This document shows, piece after piece, positions 34,036-46,702 of a DNA stretch of 64,000 nt. The position numbers were made by a program, and so were the translations under genes. The notes beneath the pieces were generated by a model. The model ran no database searches. It was not told the DNA's origin and saw only the letters and a program-made list of their open reading frames with translations. The DNA lies in NCBI GenBank assembly GCA_946122785.1, contig CAMGYJ010000005.1:65732200-65796199 (forward strand), read 5' to 3'. Source of the stretch: Linum tenue (lineage: Eukaryota; Streptophyta; Magnoliopsida; Malpighiales; Linaceae). Numbering within the stretch: position 1 is the stretch's first letter; the number at the start of each line of letters is the position of its first letter.

Positions 34036-36265
34036 GCTGGATATATCGTTGTCGGCTGCTGCGAAGTCACAGAAGAGAAAAAGTTATACAAGTTGTTGTC
34101 TAGGTGACTAGGAGTAACGAAATCTTCCTAGAAATGGGCTCTGATAAAAAGTCAGGAAAAACCGAACTACATATGTCGACATTCTAAATTGTGTTCTTTT
34201 GTATGTGTGTGGATAGCCAGGACAAAAATGAGATGTGATTTCCTACGTGGTATACTTGGCATGTGTTTGTGTAGATGATGAGGACGATAGGTTGGAAGAC
34301 TTGTTGAGCTACTGGAACTTTGTAGCATATGAATTGGTTTGGATGGATCATTTATATGGTTTGGAAAGATGATGGATGAATTCAGAAAGGAGATAATTTG
34401 GCCAAGTCAATTATAATGAGTCAATTCAAATTGTCTGTCACTACACAGTTAACTAGAATTGAATAAAAACGTATCAATTAGAAATTTTCCAAGGGAAATT
34501 GATCCATCGAAATTTTCAATTGGCAAATGAGTCAATCTGGTCCAATTGTCTATTTTAGAGTAAACGTTTAGGTGCATAATCATTAATTATATAATACATT
34601 ATAATTAGATTTCAAGCTCTTTGGACAATCTGTAAAAGAAAGGTTTTGAAGGTGTAAATATGTGGATTAGTACTTAGCACAAAACATTTACCCTTCCATA
34701 TATGCCTTACATTGACATTGAAGATGTTACGTTTTATATTGTTACTTGGAAAGCTGTAAAGTGTCATGGATTTTGTAGGAACGTTTGTATTTTGAGTACG
34801 GTGTCGTACTCTATGTTATTCGGATCAATAAAGTTCATGTGGCATATGGTAATTGTCCAAGCAGTGTAGGTCGATCGGCCAATAACCCTAAATCTACCCA
34901 TTCATATAAGGAGATTCCCCATGAGGAGTGGGTCAAAGCATAAATTGCAGCTCTCAGCGTATCTGACGGAAGGATGTAAACGTCTTTGCACTCTTATACG
35001 TCTATAATCTCTTTCATTTTTTCCACTGAGGTCGGAAGGGAAGCCTACCGAGGTTGGGCTACTTTTTTGTTTTTGTAGAATCCCCTTTCTATTTTTAGTT
35101 TTAACTTTTAAGTTATATCATTTTACTTTTATGTATTTATTACTTATTGGTGACAAGAAGAAAATTATTATGCTAATTAAAAGGAATTTTCTAATCTATA
35201 GTCACTCTAAACTCTAGGTGAAACTTATATGGAGTATATTAAGTATATATATTCCGTTGGTTAACAAAAAAGGCAACATCTAAGTTATACATGTCAACCT
35301 TCACATTATGTTTATCGACTTGAACAATCACAAGGTCGAGCATTTGATACTCTTATAGGAATGTTTCTTTAAAACGGCTGACCTAAAGAGGAACGCGATC
35401 GATAGTTATAACTTATAAGCAACACAAATCATATCACATATTATAACTATGTTGATTGATCAAAATTTTCGTCAGATTGCGAATATATTTTACTTGGAGT
35501 TTGACCAAATCATCATAGGCATACCCCAACCAAAAATACAAAAATTTGTTTTGTTAGCTCATACACAAAGCGAACAGTTATTTCCCAACCCCGTTCAAAT
35601 CAAACTGAAAAGTTTAAGCGATTAATTAGAGAACCATTCATCTATGCATTTAATATATAGTAAGAACTAAAATAGTTTGGAATTTTCTTTAGGAAGATGT
35701 TTTTTTCAAGTTGAGACAAAATGGTGTTTTGCATTTGTAAATATATTACCATTAAGTTCTTGCTTTCAATTATATGTAGGACAAAAAGAGTCTTTAAAGA
35801 GGTAGTATCTACTCGAGTAAAATTATATTTCATATTTGTAAAAAAATATTAGCATTAAATTTTTCTTTCAATGAAATTTAAGAGAAGAAGGAAGAGAATG
35901 TTCAAAATTCAAATGTAAGAGAACAATGAAGATATTGCTAATAGTGTAAAGATGTGTCGTTAATGAGGAAGAATGTGTTGTTATTGGTGGCGATGATAAT
36001 GCTAATGACAAAGCAATCGTGAAGTCCAAAATAAAATTTGCATCCATTTCTAATCGACATGTTATTTCTTTTGAACACGTTAGGAGTGGGTTTCCTTACA
36101 TGATATTTTTTTAACTTTCGATAATTGCATTAGTTGAATTGATTTGCATCTCAGAAAAATGATACATGCTCTTTTTTATTTTGCCAACAATCAAATATTT
36201 AGACTCTTTAGTGTATGCAAATAATCAAACAAAATTTTCTTTGGATAATTTCTATAAATTTTTAT
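34036..36265. other. intergenic, nothing recognised
   Basis: AT-rich sequence without domains or clear repeats. Part of it is possibly the body of the Helitron ending at 36310. Confidence 0.45.
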
Positions 36266-36279
36266 ATTATCGATAAATT

Positions 36280-36310
36280 TATACGGCCAACAGGCCGGGT
36301 CTTAATCTAG
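36280..36310 (+). mobile_element. Helitron-like 3' terminus
   Basis: Plus strand: hairpin ACGGCCAACAGGCCGG, then GTCTTAAT, then CTAG at 36307-36310 followed by T. It has the same organisation as the minus-strand end at 30080. The 5' end was not identified, so the element length is unknown. Confidence 0.45.
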
Positions 36311-36660
36311 TTCCTAATAAGAGAATTGAAGTGAGGGTTATACATATGTAACAACTGTCAACCGAGTTTGGCTGCATGTATGTGTGTGAGCAATTAAGTT
36401 AAAAAACCTAATAAGAGAATTTAAGTCTACTTGAGTAGTCTTCCGTGAATTAGTCTCGTCCTCACGAACGATAATATCATGTAAATTGTTGTCTTATTTT
36501 CAGTTTGTTCTTCGCTTTTTTTTTAATCATGTCATTATTCTTATACATGTTGTGTATATACATTTGGGAGAGAAACATTAATACTTCTAGAGATAGAGCT
36601 TTGGAAGAGCATTTATTCATAAAATTTTTGCTCATATAGTGAGTGTCTCTTGATGAAGTA
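36311..36660. other. intergenic, nothing recognised
   Basis: AT-rich spacer between the Helitron-like end and the 3' end of the LINE. No feature recognised. Confidence 0.4.
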
Positions 36661-36863
36661 TATTTTTTGTTTTCGTTGAATCAGTTTCCCTCATCTCATT
36701 AATCAAAACTAGCAAGAAGCTAGGAGAACCAATTACAACGAAAGGGGTATATCAAGAATACCCAAAGAGACAAAAAATCTCATCAATCCACTATAGCTAC
36801 ACAAAAACAGCTACAACTACTACTGCAAAACAAAGACACCAGGAAATGGGCTCAACAGAACCA

Positions 36864-39141
36864 TCACAAGATGCCAAAACCTGCCATCTCTTCAAGAATG
36901 CCTCTGTTTGCTCCAATGATCAGTAGATCATTTTTAATTACCCCCTGCAAATCCGCCACTGAATGAGAAAGGCCCCCATACTTCTGCCTGCACCTCTCCT
37001 TCCAGATGGAAGCCACCAGGAAACACCAGATCAACCCTGCAACTGCACCATGTTTTTTCCTGCATAAAGCACAAGCAACTTCCACAGTTGCAGGCCATGA
37101 TGCCCTATACAGATTGAGAGAACAAACACCCTGTATCAGTTCTCTTGCATATGAACACTGGAAGAACAAGTGCTCCCTAGTTTCACATCCCTGTTTACAC
37201 ATGACACACACATCATCCACCACCTTCCCCCATTTCACCAGTTTATCAGCAGTGACAATTCCATCAAGTAGAATTGTCCAAACAAGGAAACTATTTCTAG
37301 GAACAAATCCATGCCCCCAGACTAGCTTGTGCCATTCCACTACAGGCCACTTAGGTCTGATCACCTCCCAAACTACACTTAATCGAAACCTGGGCATAGG
37401 GACCTGATTCCAGAGTATTGTTGCCCCCTACATAGAGAAATGCTGCTGCAGAACACTTCGAGCTTTCAGAATCCTGCGCCAGGCCCAGGAGCCACTAGAA
37501 CCGGACCTGATTGTCCAGATGCTACCCTGCTTAACCCTGTAGGTCTTGATCCATGCCACCCATATAGTCCCACTCTGCATTAGAAGCAGCCATAACATAC
37601 GAGCAGTGCAGGCTTGATTCCCGGAGTAGAGTTCCTTTATACCCAAGCCACCTTCTTTCCTAGGCGAGCCATTATGTCCCAACCAATCTTGGCCCTGCCT
37701 TCCCCTCACCATGCCACAAGAAATTAGAGCAGATCTTTTGAACCTGTTTCAGAACCTTTTTTGGGAGTAGAAAGACTTGCATCCAATATTGTAAGACTCA
37801 CATCAAAACAGAAGTGACTAATTGGAGCCTACCAGCATAACTAAGTCTTTTAGCCCTCCAGGACTTTATTTTTTGAGTGATCTTTGCTACCAAATTCTCA
37901 CATTCCACAGAAGATAGCTTACTTGAAATCAATGGGAGTCCCAAGTATCTCACTGGAAGCACCCCCTCCCGAAAACCAGTCATTTGGGTGGCCCTGCTCT
38001 TAAACAACACTGACATACCCCCAAAATACACTTCACATTTGGCAGGATTGCACTTCAGACCCGACAAAGTATAAAATTCAGCAAGAGTCTCCTGCACTTT
38101 GGAAATAGCAGTCCCTGACCCCTCTGTAAAAATCAAAAGATCATCAGCAAAACTCATATGAGTTAGCTTCACTTTTTTGTACTATGGATGGTAAGGAAGC
38201 CTCCCTATATCTGCAGATTCATTTAAAAGCAACGAGAGGCCTTCCATAGCTATGGTGAAAAGGTAGGGTGAAAGAGGATCACCCCGCCTAACACCTTTTT
38301 GTGCACCAAAATAGCCACACAGCCCCCCATCAATACATATGCTGAATCTAGCTGTTTTTATAGTCAACTTTATCCAATTAATAAACCCAACTGGAAATCC
38401 CATAACTTCCATCATCATAAACAGATATACCCAATTTACAGAATCGAAAGCCTTCATAAGATCCACTTTGATAGCACAACGAGAAGATAAGTGTTTCCTG
38501 TAATACCCACTAACAAGCTCTTGAGCCATTAAAATGTTATCTACTATCCTCCTCTCTTCAATGAAGGCTGATTGATTACCACTGATTACCTTAGGTAGTA
38601 CTTTCTTTAGGCGATTAGCTAATATCTTTGCAATAATCTTATAAAGAATGTTAATGAAAGAAATTGGCCTATAGTCTTTGAGAGCACAAGTAGAAGGTAT
38701 TTTAGGAAGAAGAGAAACAGCAGTGGCATTAACACTACCTGGCAATCGCCCAGAGGAGAAGAAATCCTTAACTCCCGCAATAATATCAGCACGAATGATT
38801 GGCCAAGCTTTTTTTATAAAAGCCTGCTTGAAAATCCATCAAGGGCCAGGGGCCTTGTATGGATTCATATGAAGCACCACAGTCTGAATCTCCTCCTCAG
38901 TGATAGGAGCAGTGGGAAGAGAGGCCTCCTGAATACCCAGCCTTTTGTGAACTAATAACTCCAGACGACTTCTATCAGGATGAACATTTTGATCACTAAC
39001 ACCAAATAGACCCTTAAAGAAAGAAACAGTCTCCTCTGCAATTTTTCCTATGTCTGTAATTTCCTCCCCAGTAGCAGTGACAAGTTTGCGAATTGCTCTC
39101 TTTGCTGTATGAATTTTTACTGCTTGATGGAAATATCTTGT
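36864..39141 (-). pseudogene. LINE RT and zf-RVT part
   Basis: Minus strand: post-endonuclease linker (38839-39141, EEITDIGKIAEETVSFFKGL). RT palm and fingers follow at 38182-38745 (LKDYRPISFINILYKIIAKI, KVDLMKAFDSVNW, GVRRGDPLSPYLF). The catalytic FADD box at 37798-38172 (MSFADDLLIF) is intact. The thumb is at 37428-37712 and zf-RVT at 36864-37397 (CVMCKQGCETREHLFFQC). Frame changes separate the blocks, so no full pol can be translated, although the RT active-site residues survive. Confidence 0.88.
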
Positions 39142-40375
39142 TGACACGCCAAAACACAACACCAAACTGCGACCAAGTGTAATCACAGTCGGGAATGCAG
39201 TAACAGGCAAGTTCTATTATCAACCGTGGTCTAGATCTACTGCTTACTCCGTGATGATTTATTATCTAGCCAACTAATTCGATTGATTGTTGTTTAAAGC
39301 AAAAGTAGTAAGAAAGGAGGAAATGGTTCGGTTTTCAAAAGCAGGAAAGAGTCACCCGGGAATGAGTCCCCCTAGCCCCTTAGTTAGGTTCAATTGTAAT
39401 TACCCTGGGTTGATGTACTGTTGATTAGACTGCGGAAGATCCGACAGTAGCTTGGAATCTCTTAAGCTGACCAAGCCCTCTCAGTCTAACTACCCGGCAG
39501 ACGACTAGTCTTCACCGGGATAGAAAGCTGAGGCTATGAACACAGAACTCCACTACTGGAATTGAATTCCAGTACAAAGCAAGTAAACTGGCTAACTCTC
39601 GTATAACCAATCTCCTACTATCGAATGAAGAGGCTCTAACAACCAAATCAGATTCTATCTATCTCAGGTTGCAGCAGAAATCAAGAAAAGCTGATCAGAC
39701 TTCAATCAATTCAATAAACATGCATCATTCGATTAAAACCAAACAGTATAATCATCCCAAGTCATTACAATCGAATCCCTAACACAAGGAACTAGGGTTC
39801 TTCATACCCAACTGAGAGAAAGGTTCTACTCCATAGAGAGAGAAAGGAAAACAGAAATCAGAGTAGTCATACTCATAAAGATGAGGAAAATCTGCTATGG
39901 GATGTCAATCTTCACTCCTGGGGTCGCAATCTGGGCTTCAATGGTGAGAAATCCACTCAAATAGCTCCTATGGTTTGTTCTTCGCTCTTTCTCTCTCTAA
40001 AACTCTGTTTTTGCTCCAAAAACTCGAATCCTCCTTCCTTGGCTCGAATCTGCCTCCAAAAACTCGAATCCGGTCGAAATACGGGCAGAATTACCGCCGT
40101 AATCACGGCCTGCCCGTAAATCGCCCCAAAACGCAAGTTTCAATTTACTCTGAAGGAGGAGGATCTACGCCTGTAATTCCACAATTACCGCCAGTATTTT
40201 AGTAATTACGGTCGTAATTCTATGGATGCTTGCCCGTAATTTTAGCGCCGAGAAGAATTATTTGGCAAAGAGGCTCGGCAATGGTTTTACGGGCATGCCC
40301 TGACCAATTACGGTCGTAATTTGGCAGGGGCTGCCCGTAATTTGTCCTGTGAATCGCCCTCTGACCTCCAAATGA
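39142..40375 (-). repeat. Athila 3' LTR, U3 end deleted
   Basis: Nearly identical to 49688-50925. After CTCCAAATGACC the two LTRs diverge, and about 150 bp of the right LTR have no counterpart here. It contains a 54-nt hairpin at 40287-40340. Confidence 0.85.
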
Positions 40376-41336
40376 CCTCCAAACACATGCCCACCTTTTA
40401 AGCGCTACCTCCAACACTCACATTCAATTTAGCAGAAACAGCAGAGAATATGTAAAAACCACTCTGTGGAACCTTCTAAAAGATGCAAAATGGTGATTTT
40501 TCATTATAGACCAAAAGAAAGGATAACACACGGCTCAAAGGGGCTGACTAGGGGATATGACACATCAGGACAGTCAAATTTGGTCGTGGGCTAATCCTAT
40601 GCCCCCATCATCTTAGCTAGTGACAACGTGAATGCTACACATCATGGAAGAGGGATCTATCGCACAAGAAAGAAACGAGCAGGCTCAAATATCACATGGC
40701 TACCTATATGCTCTATCTCACATTCTGATACCCTGAACTAGATGCATAAACGACTGTCAAGAACAAGTGATCAAATCAAGTCACAGTTGGTAAGCAAACA
40801 GTTCTACTGCACATCTCAGTCCTCATCATAGGTTGTCCTAGTCACAATCAAGCTGTCATGCATCAATCCGAAAACCATTCAATTCATCAACCAAACCACA
40901 GTGCCAATATGATCAAACAGCAGTACTTGGAGCCCTCAAATCGTAAGATTCGGACAACGGACTAGGCTCCAAGCACCCATATATACGTTCCAATAAATAC
41001 AAAGAACCCCCCCCCCCCCCCCCCCACACACACACACTTAGATGCGACAGTGTCCTCAATGGAGCCGAGGGAAGGGGAACGATGTTACCGTGAAACAGTG
41101 GTCAGGAACGTGGACTGGATGGCGGACCTGTCAATAGTAGAGGACTGGACAAGGACCATTCCAACGGGCACAGAGCTAGAGTCAACAAAACACACACATT
41201 GGGTGAAAGAAATCATAGTTCCAAGTCAACATTCCACACAACGGGAATAAGAAATAAAAACCAAACACAATACGGAGTCTAAGTCTGGAAAGAAAGACAA
41301 AAGCCGGGCCCAACTCGATGGGCTAGCAAAGCCAGC
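40376..41336 (-). other. Athila 3' non-coding region
   Basis: No coding signal. About 40530-41090 is homologous to 18330-18800 in the non-autonomous element. A C-run of 19 at 41007-41025 is followed by an ACACAC tract. The polypurine tract expected next to the LTR is missing, consistent with the deletion at about 40375. Confidence 0.6.
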
Positions 41337-42654
41337 TCACTGCTCATCGCCTCCGTCGCCAGTAGGAGGCGGGTAGTAGTCCTCATGCCCCGTGGACGCC
41401 TCCCAAGGGTAGCTCACAGCAGCAGGATCCATGTCCCAGTAGCTCATCATGTAATGCTGAGCTGAGATGATGCGGCGGCGACCTTCGCGCTCACGGTCGA
41501 GGCGGGCGTTGAGATGCTCCTGGCCAACAAGGATCTGCTCATTCTGGCGGGAAATGGCCGCCAGTTGCTCGGCAATGTAAGTGGTGGGTGCTGCAGCAGA
41601 CGGGCCGGCAGCGAAGGTGGAGGTGCCAGGCGCAGAGGGAGTGGTCCGACGAGGTGTCCGACGAGTGGTCCGACGGGCTGCAGCATCACTCGCCTCGGGG
41701 AGCTCCTCACCCTCTGGTGCACGGGGAACAGGGCGAGGAAGGCCCCGGATCCAGATCATGTCCCCTTCGCGCTGCAGTATCAGCTGGTGCCGTAGGGTGT
41801 CCCTTGAGAAAGGCGTCGCGGGCTGGATGACCACCGGCCCACACGCCAGGGCTCGACCACACCGAGAAGCCTTGACGACAGTCCTGGCGATGAGAGAGGA
41901 CAGATGGAGGTTGTCCACCTCCTGGCTGATGGAGTGCAGGCAATGCAAGGTGTGGAGCTGAAGATGACTGGTGGAGCCCTCGCTAGGGGTGTAAGATTTC
42001 CCCAACAGCTGGTTGAGGATGCGCCACTCTGGGCGCAACTGAGTAGCGGTGGTGTAGCCCGGTGTGAAAACAGCGCCTGCGAACTCCGGGAGGCAGATCC
42101 TGTCGAAGAATTGCTGGTCCCGAAAGATGGGACTGTCGGGCTCTTCGATTTCCAGGTGACAGGCGAAAGGTGGAAGGAGCCCCAGTGCCCGACCGAAGTC
42201 ATCATAGTAAGGGAGTGAAACTCTCTCCGAGTCGGAACTGGATGGCGTTGCTGTGCGCGCCTGCGTGGGTCCGGAAATGCTCGAAGGAGGAGTAGAACTC
42301 CCAGAGGAGCTCCTGATAGATCGGCTCAGCGAGGCAGAGGAGGCGGCGCCAAGAGTAAGCGCGGATGGCAGCCTCCATTGCCTCGCGAGCACCCAGCTCC
42401 TCGAAAACCCTCCAATCAAGGTAATGGTGCTGAACGACTTTGCGGCGTCGGATGTCCCGCAGAGTCTTCCTCTGGTCGGCGTCGAGCATGTTCAAGAAAG
42501 TGTTCATTTTCCTGCAGCCACAAAACAGCAGAAACCCAACACATACATGGAAATTCGTCAATGGTGAGGTCACAATCATCCTCACCCGGGGCCCTCGAAT
42601 CATAAATTCGGACAGTGGACTAGGCCCCGAGAAAGGAAAAACATTCAAAACCAA
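41337..42654 (-). pseudogene. Athila extra ORF downstream of pol (Athila ORF-1-like)
   Basis: Two minus-strand frames overlap near 42202-42250. The upstream one (42230-42654) has LDWRVFEELGA, EPIYQELLWEFYSSF and IQFRLG. The downstream one (41337-42230) continues with RVSLPYYDDFGRALGLLPPF, then Pro/Thr/Arg-rich and coiled sequence. This order resembles the plant ATHILA ORF-1 family, found in the env-like position of these elements. A single indel near 42228 splits the frame. No transmembrane or fusion signature is evident, so I do not call it an envelope protein; its function is unknown. Confidence 0.6.
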
Positions 42655-43903
42655 TCAGAATCATTCACCATTCACACAAACTCAAACGCACTTGGAGCCT
42701 CGGATTATAAACCCGGACAGCAAATTAGGCTCCAAGCGGGACAACCACAACTCAAGTTACTCGGTAGGCCAACCAAAGGATGAACAAACAAAGCAAGCAA
42801 TACCGTAGGCCTACCGAATTAATTAAAGCACAAACCAATCCCCGAATTTCCTCACTAAACCCACAATATCAATCCTCCACAAAATGACAAGTAAAAATAG
42901 AGAAGCACACCTGGAGGCACAAGAAGATATCGCGGGGAAGGTGAGGGAAGAGCGAGAGAACACGACAATCGGCGGGAAACTCACCGGGAGGCTCGCCGGA
43001 GTTTCGTTGCCGGCGACTTCACCGGAGCCAAACTGACCCAAAATTTTGGGGAATGATGCCCCAAGTACCAGGAACGCTGTGGTGGTCGCGGTTTCTCGAT
43101 TGGAGGTCGGAGGAGAGAGATCGGGCCGGAGGAACACCGAAGGGTCGCGGTTTTCCTGCGACCCAAACCACCATGAAACTCGACCCCACTAGTATAGACT
43201 TGCGGGCGCCGACGAGAGGAGCATGGGGGTGGTCTCGGAATTCAATTTGGAGCTCCAGTGAGTGAGATATGGCCGGAAAACCACAGGAGAAGAGGGTGGG
43301 GCGATTTTCCGGTGAGAAAGAGAGAGAGTTTGACCAGAAAAAAATGGGTAGGGAGAGGGGGGGGGGTCTTGGCCGAGTAGGTTTTAAACGATTCTCGGGG
43401 GTAATTACGGGCACGATTACGGCCGTAATTACCCCTTGACCTGCCCGTAATTTTATTGCCGAGAGCATATTGCCCCCTCTGACCTAATTACGGGCAGGGG
43501 GCAGGAGAATTACGGCCGTAATTCGGCCCCCCTTGCCCGTAATTTCATTGCCGAGGCCTTTTTTCTCTTCTGGCTTATTTACGGGCAGGGGGCAGAGGAA
43601 TTACGACCGTAATTTGGCCCCCCATGCCCGTAATTCCATCGCCGAGGGCCCTTTTTCTCCAGTTTTTGATCTGCAATTTCGAACAACCAAACCCAAACGT
43701 GCCCCGGCTCAAAAAAGACACCACCATAGACCAAAATAGACCATCCGGGGCACGAGAAACATTCCAAAAAGAATCCAGACAGACTCAATGACTCGGAAAT
43801 GACAGAAATTAAAAAGGAAAAAAGATGGAACTGCAAACCGTGGTGGGGTTGCCTCCCCACAAGCGCTTCTTTACCGTCTTTTAGCTGGACGCCAGCAGAG
43901 GAA
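42655..43903 (-). other. Non-coding spacer between pol and the extra ORF, with hairpin array
   Basis: GC-rich minus-strand leader-like sequence with open frames but no recognised domain. At 43402-43635 three tandem hairpin units are built on AATTACGG/CCGTAATT (see the repeat entry). A G-run lies near 43359. It could hold a splice acceptor or leader for the extra ORF, but none can be assigned. Confidence 0.5.
43402..43635. repeat. Three tandem AATTACGGCCGTAATT hairpin units
   Basis: Units 43402-43452, 43486-43544 and 43576-43635 each read outward-in as TTACGGGCA, a G-rich arm, ATTACGGCCGTAAT at the centre, a C-rich arm, and TGCCCGTAA. The arms pair with each other. Spacers carry ATTGCCGAG or ATCGCCGAG. 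The same kind of hairpin occurs in the LTRs of this element. Confidence 0.8.
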
Positions 43904-45038
43904 CTAAGGGTCCTCGAGCTTGATCAGCAGCTCTGCGCGCTCGACAGCACCTCCCAAATACAACTTTAGGAGGTGGCCATTCACCTTGAATGGCTCGGTT
44001 TGAGCATTGCTGATCTCCACCGCACCGTGCGGGAAAACTTGGGTGACCGTGAAGGGTCCCGACCACCTCGAACGGAGCTTGCCCGGAAAGAGTTTCAGGC
44101 GTGCATTGAAGAGCAGAACACGATCACCTACCTGAAACTCCTTCGGGCCCCTCAACCTAGCGTCGTGGAGACGCTTGGTGCGCTCTTTGTAGAGCAGGGT
44201 GTTCTCGTAGGCGTGGTAACGCCACTCCTCCAACTCCAGCAGCTGCAACTTACGTTCTGTACCTGCAACACTCAAATCCAGGTTTAGCAGCTTAATGGCC
44301 CAGAAGGCCTTGTGCTCTAGCTCTACCGGCAAATGGCACGCCTTCCCATAGACAAGCCTATAGGGAGAAGTGCCAATCGGATTTTTATAGGCAGTCCTAT
44401 ACGCCCAGAGAGCATCATCGAGCTTGGTGGACCAATCCTTGCGGGACTGATCCACCGTCTTTTCAATTATCGTTTTAACTCCCGGTTCGTCAGCTCGGCC
44501 TGCCCATTTGACTGGGGATGGTAGGCCACCGACACCTGATGCTTAACGCCATAGCGAGAGAGGAGTTTAGTGAATTGCCCTGAAAATGGGTTCCTCTATC
44601 ACTAATAATGGCGCGAGGTGTCCCGAACCGGGAGAACAGCTGCTTCAGAAATGAGCAGACCCGTCTTGCATCATTGGTGGGCATGGCTTGAGCTTCTGCC
44701 CACCTCGAGACGTAGTCCACTGCAACCAATATGTACAGATTGCCAAAAGATGGAGGGAATGGGCCCATGAAATCGATACCCCAAACATCAAAAATTTCAC
44801 AAATAACAGAGATATGTTGGGGCATCTCATCCCGGGCAGAAATGTTACCTGACCTTTGGCAGCGGTCGCACTGTCGTGCGAAGGTGTCTGCATCCTTGAA
44901 GAGCGAGGGCCAATAGAAGCCCGACTGTAGCACCTTCCGCGCCGTGCGGTTTCCTCCATGATGACCTCCAGTAGGTCCCTCGTGACATTGAGACAGGATG
45001 TCTCCCATCTCATGCTCCATGACACAGCGCCGGATCAC
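43904..45038 (-). pseudogene. Athila integrase
   Basis: Minus strand: [11 protein letters not shown] and CDRCQRSG form the HHCC zinc domain (about 44890-45010). GIDFMGPF and IISDRGTHF give the two catalytic Asp residues, and a later HPQSNGQAE type block near 44500 supplies the Glu. The C-terminal half is at 43904-44455 ([38 protein letters not shown]). A frame change between about 44455 and 44600 splits it. It integrates cDNA in intact relatives; here it is not translatable as one protein. Confidence 0.88.
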
Positions 45039-46660
45039 GCCATCTGCTCCGATTCTGAAGAGGTAAGGATCCTCCCAGAAGTAGTGCTTCAGATCGGAGA
45101 AGAACTTGCGCTTGCATGAGTAGCTATCCCCTTGGGTAACTGCTTGCCCACCAGATAATTGGCAAAGTCAGAATACCAAGGGGCCACGCTGTCCACCAGG
45201 GTCATCGCCAGCAATCGCTCACCCGGGAAGGAGTCGTCGATCTCTTCCACGAAGTTGTCCACCGGAGGGGCTTCCAACCGTGAAGATGATCTGCAGCAAC
45301 ATTCTCGGCTCCTTCTTGTCCCGGATCTCGATATCAAACTCCTGCAGCAGCAGGATCCAGCGGATGAGCCTAGGCTTTGCATCAGCCTTGCTCATCAGTA
45401 GCGAATCGCCGAGTGGTCAGTGTAGACCACCACATGGAGAGCACCAGATAGGGTCGGAACTTGTCAAATGCATACACCACAGCGAGGAGCTCCTTCTCGT
45501 GGTGGTGTAGTTCTCCTGTGCATCGTTCAAGGTCTTCGACGCGTAGTAGATGGGCTGGAAGTGTTTCTCGCGTCTCTGACCCAGAACTGCTCCGACTGCA
45601 TAGTCACTCGCATCGCACATCAGCTCAAAAGGAAGAGACCAGTCAGGAGTCACCATGATAGGTGCATGGGTAAGCTTCTCCTTCAGAGTCTCAAATGCAG
45701 CTGTGCACTCGGGAGTGAACTGGAATGGTGCATCCTTCTCCAGCAGCTTGGTCAACGGCAGGGCAATCTTCGAGAAATCTTTGATGAAGCGCCGGTAAAG
45801 CCTGCATGACCCAGAAAGCTGCGAATCCCCTTCACAGAAACAGGAGGAGGTAGCTGACTGATCGTCTCAATCTTCGCGCGATCTACCTCAATCCCCTGCT
45901 TGGAGATCTTGTGCCCGAGCACAATACCCTCACGAACCATGAAATGGCACTTCTCCCAGCTGAGTGCCAGATTAGTCTCCTCGCACCTCTTCAGAACGAG
46001 TTCCAGGTTATGGAGACAGTGAGTGAAGGAGTCTCCATATACCGAGAAATCATCCATGAAGACTTCCATGATCTCTCCAACCAGTCGGTCGAAGATCGCC
46101 AGCATGCATCTCTGGAAGGTCGCCGGTGCATTACACAGCCCAAATGGAATCCTCCGGTAAGCAAAGTACCGAAGGGGCAAGTGAATGTGGTCTTCGCCTG
46201 ATCCTCCGGTGCAATAGGAATCTGGAAGTAACCAGACATGCCATCCAGGAAGCAATAAACTCATGGCCAGCCAACCTCTCCAGCATCTGATCAATGAAAG
46301 GTAGGGGAAATGATCTTTCCTGGTGGCGTCGTTCAGGCGCCGGTAATCGATGCAGACTCTCCAGCCGGTCACGGTCCGCATCGGGATCAACTCCTTCTTC
46401 TCATTCGGGACCACAGTCATCCCGCCTTTCTTCGGGACCACCTGAGTGGGGCTGACCCACTTGCTATCAGATATAGCAAAGATGATCCCTGCATCCATGA
46501 GCTTCACAATCTCTGCCCGGACCACTGCCTCCAAGTTAGGAGACAATCTCCTCTGTGGCTGCCTGACTGGCTTAACCTCATCCTCCATCAAATTCTGTGG
46601 AGCAGAAGGATGGGCTAATGCCTCTGATGTCGGTGATCTTCCATGCCATGGCCCGGGCAT
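45039..46660 (-). pseudogene. Athila reverse transcriptase and RNase H
   Basis: Minus strand: RT from about 46600 (SDSKWVSPTQVVPKKGG, RVCIDYRRLNDATRKDHFP), through YFQIPIAPED and IPFGLCNAPATFQRCM, to the active site FMDDFSVYG near 46050. RNase H follows at 45417-45755 (MCDASDYAVGAVLGQR, IYYASKTLND). A frameshift in the palm near 46240 and another after YTTT near 45500 disrupt the ORF. Active-site Asp residues remain visible in the separate frames. Confidence 0.9.
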
Positions 46661-46702
46661 ACTTCTGCAGCAGAGCCACCAGCCTGCTCTTCTGCTCGGG
46701 TG

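Noticed and set aside
34861..35050. Possible LTR with AATAAAG and a pyrimidine-rich end
   Set aside because: No paired repeat, PBS or TSD found.
41581..42218. Plus-strand frames opposite the Athila extra ORF
   Set aside because: GC-rich shadows of the minus-strand frame; no domain or start context.
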